Source of the DNA: an uncultured Ruminococcus sp.
Lineage (GTDB): Bacteria; Bacillota; Clostridia; Oscillospirales; Ruminococcaceae
Direction of reading: 5' to 3'
DNA: 7,996 nt
Assembly: GCA_947177715.1 (NCBI GenBank)
Contig: CAMWVM010000062.1
Span: 1 to 7,996 of the forward strand
Shown piece by piece: positions 5,905 to 7,996 of this stretch; the stretch's first letter is position 1; the number at the start of each line of letters is the position of its first letter. Made by a program: the position numbers and the translations under genes. Under the pieces are notes generated by a model. It was not told the DNA's origin. It worked only from the letters and a program-made list of their open reading frames with translations, and made no database searches.

Positions 5905-5923
5905 ATATTAGCGAGGACAAGAT

Positions 5924-6166
5924 ATGAAAACAAGAGATGCAGTTATAAAAAGAATTTTAGAGTTATGTGAAGAAAAATATATAACTATTAATGGACTTGC
6001 GACTTCTGCAGGTATTCCTCCGTCAACAGTTAAAAGCATTATTTACGGCGTAAGCAAGAATCCTGGGGTAGTAACAATCAAAATGATTTGTGACGCATTT
6101 GGGATTACTCTTGCGGAGTTTTTCAATACGGATTTATTTAACGATTTGGAACAAGAGATAGAATAA
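5924..6166 (+). CDS. Small Xre-family helix-turn-helix transcriptional regulator
   Basis: This 80-residue protein consists almost only of a Cro/C1-type DNA-binding domain. The motif runs through ITINGLATSAGIPPSTVKSIIYG (20-42), with helices 2 and 3 separated by GIP, and the fold closes with TIKMICDAFGITLAEFF (51-67). There is no ligand-binding or dimerization domain beyond a short acidic tail, as in small phage-like repressors. GAGGA at 5913-5917 precedes the ATG by 6 bases. The gene is divergent from the SLOG gene, and the shared 147-base gap carries three similar near-palindromic sites. The inference is that this protein binds them, represses the SLOG gene and probably itself. A terminator follows immediately, so it is monocistronic. 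Confidence 0.87.
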   Translation: MKTRDAVIKRILELCEEKYITINGLATSAGIPPSTVKSIIYGVSKNPGVVTIKMICDAFGITLAEFFNTDLFNDLEQEIE

Positions 6167-6196
6167 AAGGCTTTCCAAAATAGGAAAGCTTTTTTT
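6167..6196 (+). terminator. Rho-independent terminator after the Xre gene
   Basis: The stem AAGGCTTTCC / GGAAAGCTTT (6167-6176 with 6183-6192, one G-T pair) has loop AAAATA and runs into TTTTTTT. It overlaps the end of the stop codon region. Confidence 0.88.
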
Positions 6197-6197
6197 A

Positions 6198-6226
6198 TTG
6201 AAAAAATATTTATATTATTATATAAT
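6198..6226 (+). promoter_or_regulatory. Promoter of the DNA glycosylase gene
   Basis: TTGAAA (6198-6203), a 17-base spacer and TATAAT (6221-6226) follow directly on the Xre terminator. The predicted start is near 6233, giving a leader of about 25 bases. Confidence 0.82.
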
Positions 6227-6257
6227 ATAAATATATTTTAAGTTAGGGTGTGTGGAA

Positions 6258-6773
6258 GTGAAAAGATTGGACGATAAGTTTTTTCATAGAGATGTTTTAG
6301 AGGTTGCTCCCGATCTTGTAGGCAAGATTTTGGTATCGAGAATAAATGGACAAGAAGTAAAAGTGAGAATTACCGAAACCGAAGCTTATCGAGGTGAAGA
6401 GGACACCGCATGTCATGCTCATAAAGGACGAACAAAACGCACAGAGGTTCTCTATGGTAAAAGCGGTGTGATTTATGTGTATCTTTGCTATGGAATGCAT
6501 TGGCTGATGAATGTTGTCACAGGCGATGAAGGGATCCCTCAGGCTGTGCTTTTTCGTGCAGGTGAGAATTTCAGCGGTCCTGCAAAACTTACTAAGGCAC
6601 TGGGTGTAACAGGAGAATTAAATTTGCAGTCCCTTGTGGAGAATTCTCAGATATGGATCGAAGACGACGGAAAAAAGCATTCTTATCATACCGATACAAG
6701 AGTGGGTATAGCCTATGCTACTGAAGAATTTAGAGATAAACAGTGGCGCTTTATCCTTGACGACAGCGATTGA
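6258..6773 (+). CDS. 3-methyladenine DNA glycosylase, AAG/MPG type, compact form
   Basis: This monofunctional glycosylase removes alkylated and deaminated purines such as 3-methyladenine and hypoxanthine to start base-excision repair. Numbered from GTG 6258 (171 residues), E42 in TETEAY matches the catalytic Glu125 of human AAG. Y44, H53, Y75, Y78 and N85 match Tyr127, His136, Tyr159, Tyr162 and Asn169, and R100 in LFRAGE matches Arg182. The signatures GRTKRTEVLYGKSGVIYVY and GPAKLTKALGV are intact. The protein is shorter than the usual bacterial length (about 190-210): the segment between RAGE and GPAKL is cut to a few residues. GTG 6258 gives MKRLDDKFF and sits 9 bases after AGGG (6245-6248). 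In-frame GTG 6252 is also possible but would be only 3 bases from that site. The gene is monocistronic, with its own promoter. Confidence 0.93.
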   Translation: MKRLDDKFFHRDVLEVAPDLVGKILVSRINGQEVKVRITETEAYRGEEDTACHAHKGRTKRTEVLYGKSGVIYVYLCYGMHWLMNVVTGDEGIPQAVLFRAGENFSGPAKLTKALGVTGELNLQSLVENSQIWIEDDGKKHSYHTDTRVGIAYATEEFRDKQWRFILDDSD

Positions 6774-6798
6774 CAAATATAGTGCCTGGGTGTATAAT
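6770..6798 (+). promoter_or_regulatory. Fully consensus promoter of the prolyl isomerase gene, overlapping the glycosylase stop
   Basis: TTGACA (6770-6775), a 17-base spacer and TATAAT (6793-6798) match the sigma-A consensus at all twelve positions. The -35 box contains the TGA stop codon (6771-6773) of the glycosylase gene. No terminator lies between the two genes. Confidence 0.9.
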
Positions 6799-6858
6799 AA
6801 AAATAATATGAATCCAACAAAACAACATTGTGTAAAAATCAGAAAGGATAGATTCTGA

Positions 6859-7941
6859 ATGAAACATATAAAGAAAATAATTCCGTTTCTTGTGTGTATT
6901 GTTTTTGTAATGGGAATTGTATCTGCCTGCGGAAAAGACGTTGATGATAAGGATATGTCGTCAACCGATTCAAGTTCTATTGTTTCATCTGATACAGATG
7001 GATCTGATTTGTCAGATGAAAAGAATAATAGTGGTTTAGGTGGAGATGCACTAATTTCAGATAGTAAGAATTCTGCTGATAAAAATTTATCTGACGACGA
7101 TTCTGATAATGCGAATTCTGAACAGGGAGGCAACAACGTTGTTTCTTCAAATAACGGAAATAGCAATTCATCATTAAATGAGATTTTAGTTCAAATTTTT
7201 GAGATGAGCAGCGGAGTAAAGGTTGATAAAGATTTATTAGGTAACTCGAATAATAATGGCGGCGGCAATAACGGTGGATCAGTTTCAGGTAATCAAAGCG
7301 GAAACGGTTCTTCCGACAGCAGCTCAAGCGAAAGTAATGGAAACATTGGAAGTAATGGTGATAACAACAGTTCTGCGAATAGCGGCAATTCCGGAAATGA
7401 TTCCAATTCTACAGTTATAGATAATGAGAAAGCTTTTGTTATTACAGTTTATCCTGACCAAGCTCCAATAACCTGCAAGAACTTTGAAAAGCTTGTTAAT
7501 GACGGATTTTATAATGGCTTGCAGTTTTATCGTGTTATAAAAAACTTTCTTGCTGAAACAGGAGATCCTAATAACGATGGTTCAGGAGGTTCTTCAAATA
7601 CAATAAAAGGTGAGTTTATGCAAAACGGTGTAGATAACAGGTTATCTCATACCAAAGGTACCGTTTCTATGGATAGACTTCCAAGCGATCTTAATAGTGC
7701 AGACAGCAAATTCTTCATTTGCTATGATGATAACTGTAAGTTCATGGACGGTCAGTATGCTGCTTTCGGCAAGGTTACCCAGGGCATGGAGGTAATTGAA
7801 GACTTTTTGAAAATAGATCGTGAATATGGTTCAGACGGCAGTCTTTCTTCACCTGAAAGACCTATTACAATTAAGCGTGCAGAATCAGCGGGAAAAGACT
7901 CAGACGGAAATCCAAGATTTAAATTCTATATGGAGTATTAA
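6859..7941 (+). CDS. Cyclophilin-type peptidyl-prolyl cis-trans isomerase lipoprotein with long Ser/Asn/Gly linker
   Basis: This 360-residue exported lipoprotein has a basic MKHIKK start, a hydrophobic stretch (7-20) and the lipobox VSAC with Cys24 as the lipidation site. Residues 25-188 are a low-complexity linker rich in Ser, Asn, Gly and Asp, interrupted by one more ordered, partly hydrophobic segment (about 105-129, LNEILVQIFEMSSGVKVDKDLLG). The cyclophilin domain (about 190-342) should catalyse prolyl isomerization on proteins folding outside the membrane. It shows FYRVIKNFLAETGD (223-236), KGTVSM (266-271), SKFFICYDD and MDGQYAAFGKV. R225 is the catalytic arginine (human CypA Arg55) and F230 corresponds to Phe60. 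Met61 and Gln63 are replaced by L231 and E233, so activity may be altered. AAAGGA at 6843-6848 precedes the ATG by 10 bases. A strong promoter of its own suggests steady expression. Confidence 0.92.
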   Translation: MKHIKKIIPFLVCIVFVMGIVSACGKDVDDKDMSSTDSSSIVSSDTDGSDLSDEKNNSGLGGDALISDSKNSADKNLSDDDSDNANSEQGGNNVVSSNNGNSNSSLNEILVQIFEMSSGVKVDKDLLGNSNNNGGGNNGGSVSGNQSGNGSSDSSSSESNGNIGSNGDNNSSANSGNSGNDSNSTVIDNEKAFVITVYPDQAPITCKNFEKLVNDGFYNGLQFYRVIKNFLAETGDPNNDGSGGSSNTIKGEFMQNGVDNRLSHTKGTVSMDRLPSDLNSADSKFFICYDDNCKFMDGQYAAFGKVTQGMEVIEDFLKIDREYGSDGSLSSPERPITIKRAESAGKDSDGNPRFKFYMEY

Positions 7942-7942
7942 T

Positions 7943-7973
7943 TTTCAATAAGGGGCATCGCCCCCCACTGAAA
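7943..7973 (+). other. GC-rich hairpin after the prolyl isomerase gene
   Basis: TTTCA (7943-7947) pairs with TGAAA (7969-7973), and GGGGC (7952-7956) with GCCCC (7960-7964), separated by a 4+4 internal loop. There is no U-tract, so it is not a standard terminator. It may be a dispersed intergenic repeat or a processing hairpin; the flank 7974-7996 is GC-rich and cut by the window edge. Confidence 0.5.
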
Positions 7974-7996
7974 GACTAAGTTGTCCGCCGCCACAC

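Noticed and set aside
6618..7166. Minus-strand 182-codon open frame spanning the glycosylase and isomerase genes
   Set aside because: Its Ser-rich composition is the complement of the low-complexity linker, and it runs across two supported genes and a consensus promoter.
7090..7420. Tandem DNA repeat in the isomerase linker
   Set aside because: The amino acid composition is repetitive, but no fixed-length DNA unit recurs.

Overview
The window looks like chromosomal DNA of a low- to mid-GC Gram-positive bacterium of the class Clostridia, most likely near Ruminococcus or another gut Oscillospiraceae (inference). The signs are strong AAGGAG-type ribosome binding sites, near-consensus sigma-A promoters, GTG and TTG starts, U-tailed hairpin terminators, a trmK-nif3-rqcH cluster typical of Firmicutes, a two-subunit-type [4Fe-4S] fumarase, and a hybrid-cluster-protein-associated (DUF1858) redox protein. 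No transposase, phage gene, CRISPR array or rRNA was seen.

Layout: the 3' end of a class I fumarase beta subunit (1-305) is followed by a promoter and a short sigma-70-family factor (453-1055). Next come an unusual tRNA-like cloverleaf (about 1060-1139) and a four-CxxC zinc-ribbon protein (1163-1441), closed by a terminator. A strong promoter at 1500-1528 then starts a region of about 160 nt with a closing helix, three or more hairpins and a possible pseudoknot (about 1533-1694). It runs straight into the ribosome binding site of the DUF1858 gene (1713-1916), so it is either a cis-acting leader or a stand-alone structured RNA.

After another terminator lies a tight co-directional cluster with translation and quality-control roles: trmK (tRNA A22 methyltransferase), a NIF3/DUF34 metal protein beginning at a TTG, and rqcH (ribosome quality control, alanine tailing). 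A divergent two-gene module follows. An SLOG-fold DUF1273 protein (minus strand, 5294-5776) faces a small Xre-type regulator (5924-6166). The 147-base gap between them holds three copies of a TATATA-centred operator-like repeat, two of which overlap the promoter of the SLOG gene. This is the most self-contained candidate regulatory system in the window.

The right part holds a compact 3-methyladenine DNA glycosylase (6258-6773) and a secreted cyclophilin-type prolyl isomerase lipoprotein with a long Ser/Asn/Gly linker (6859-7941). Each has its own promoter; the second promoter is fully consensus and overlaps the glycosylase stop codon. The window ends in a GC-rich hairpin and the start of a GC-rich tract cut by the edge.

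The observations most worth following are the structured RNA upstream of the DUF1858 gene, the non-canonical tRNA-like element between the sigma factor and the zinc-ribbon gene, and the operator array of the SLOG/Xre module.
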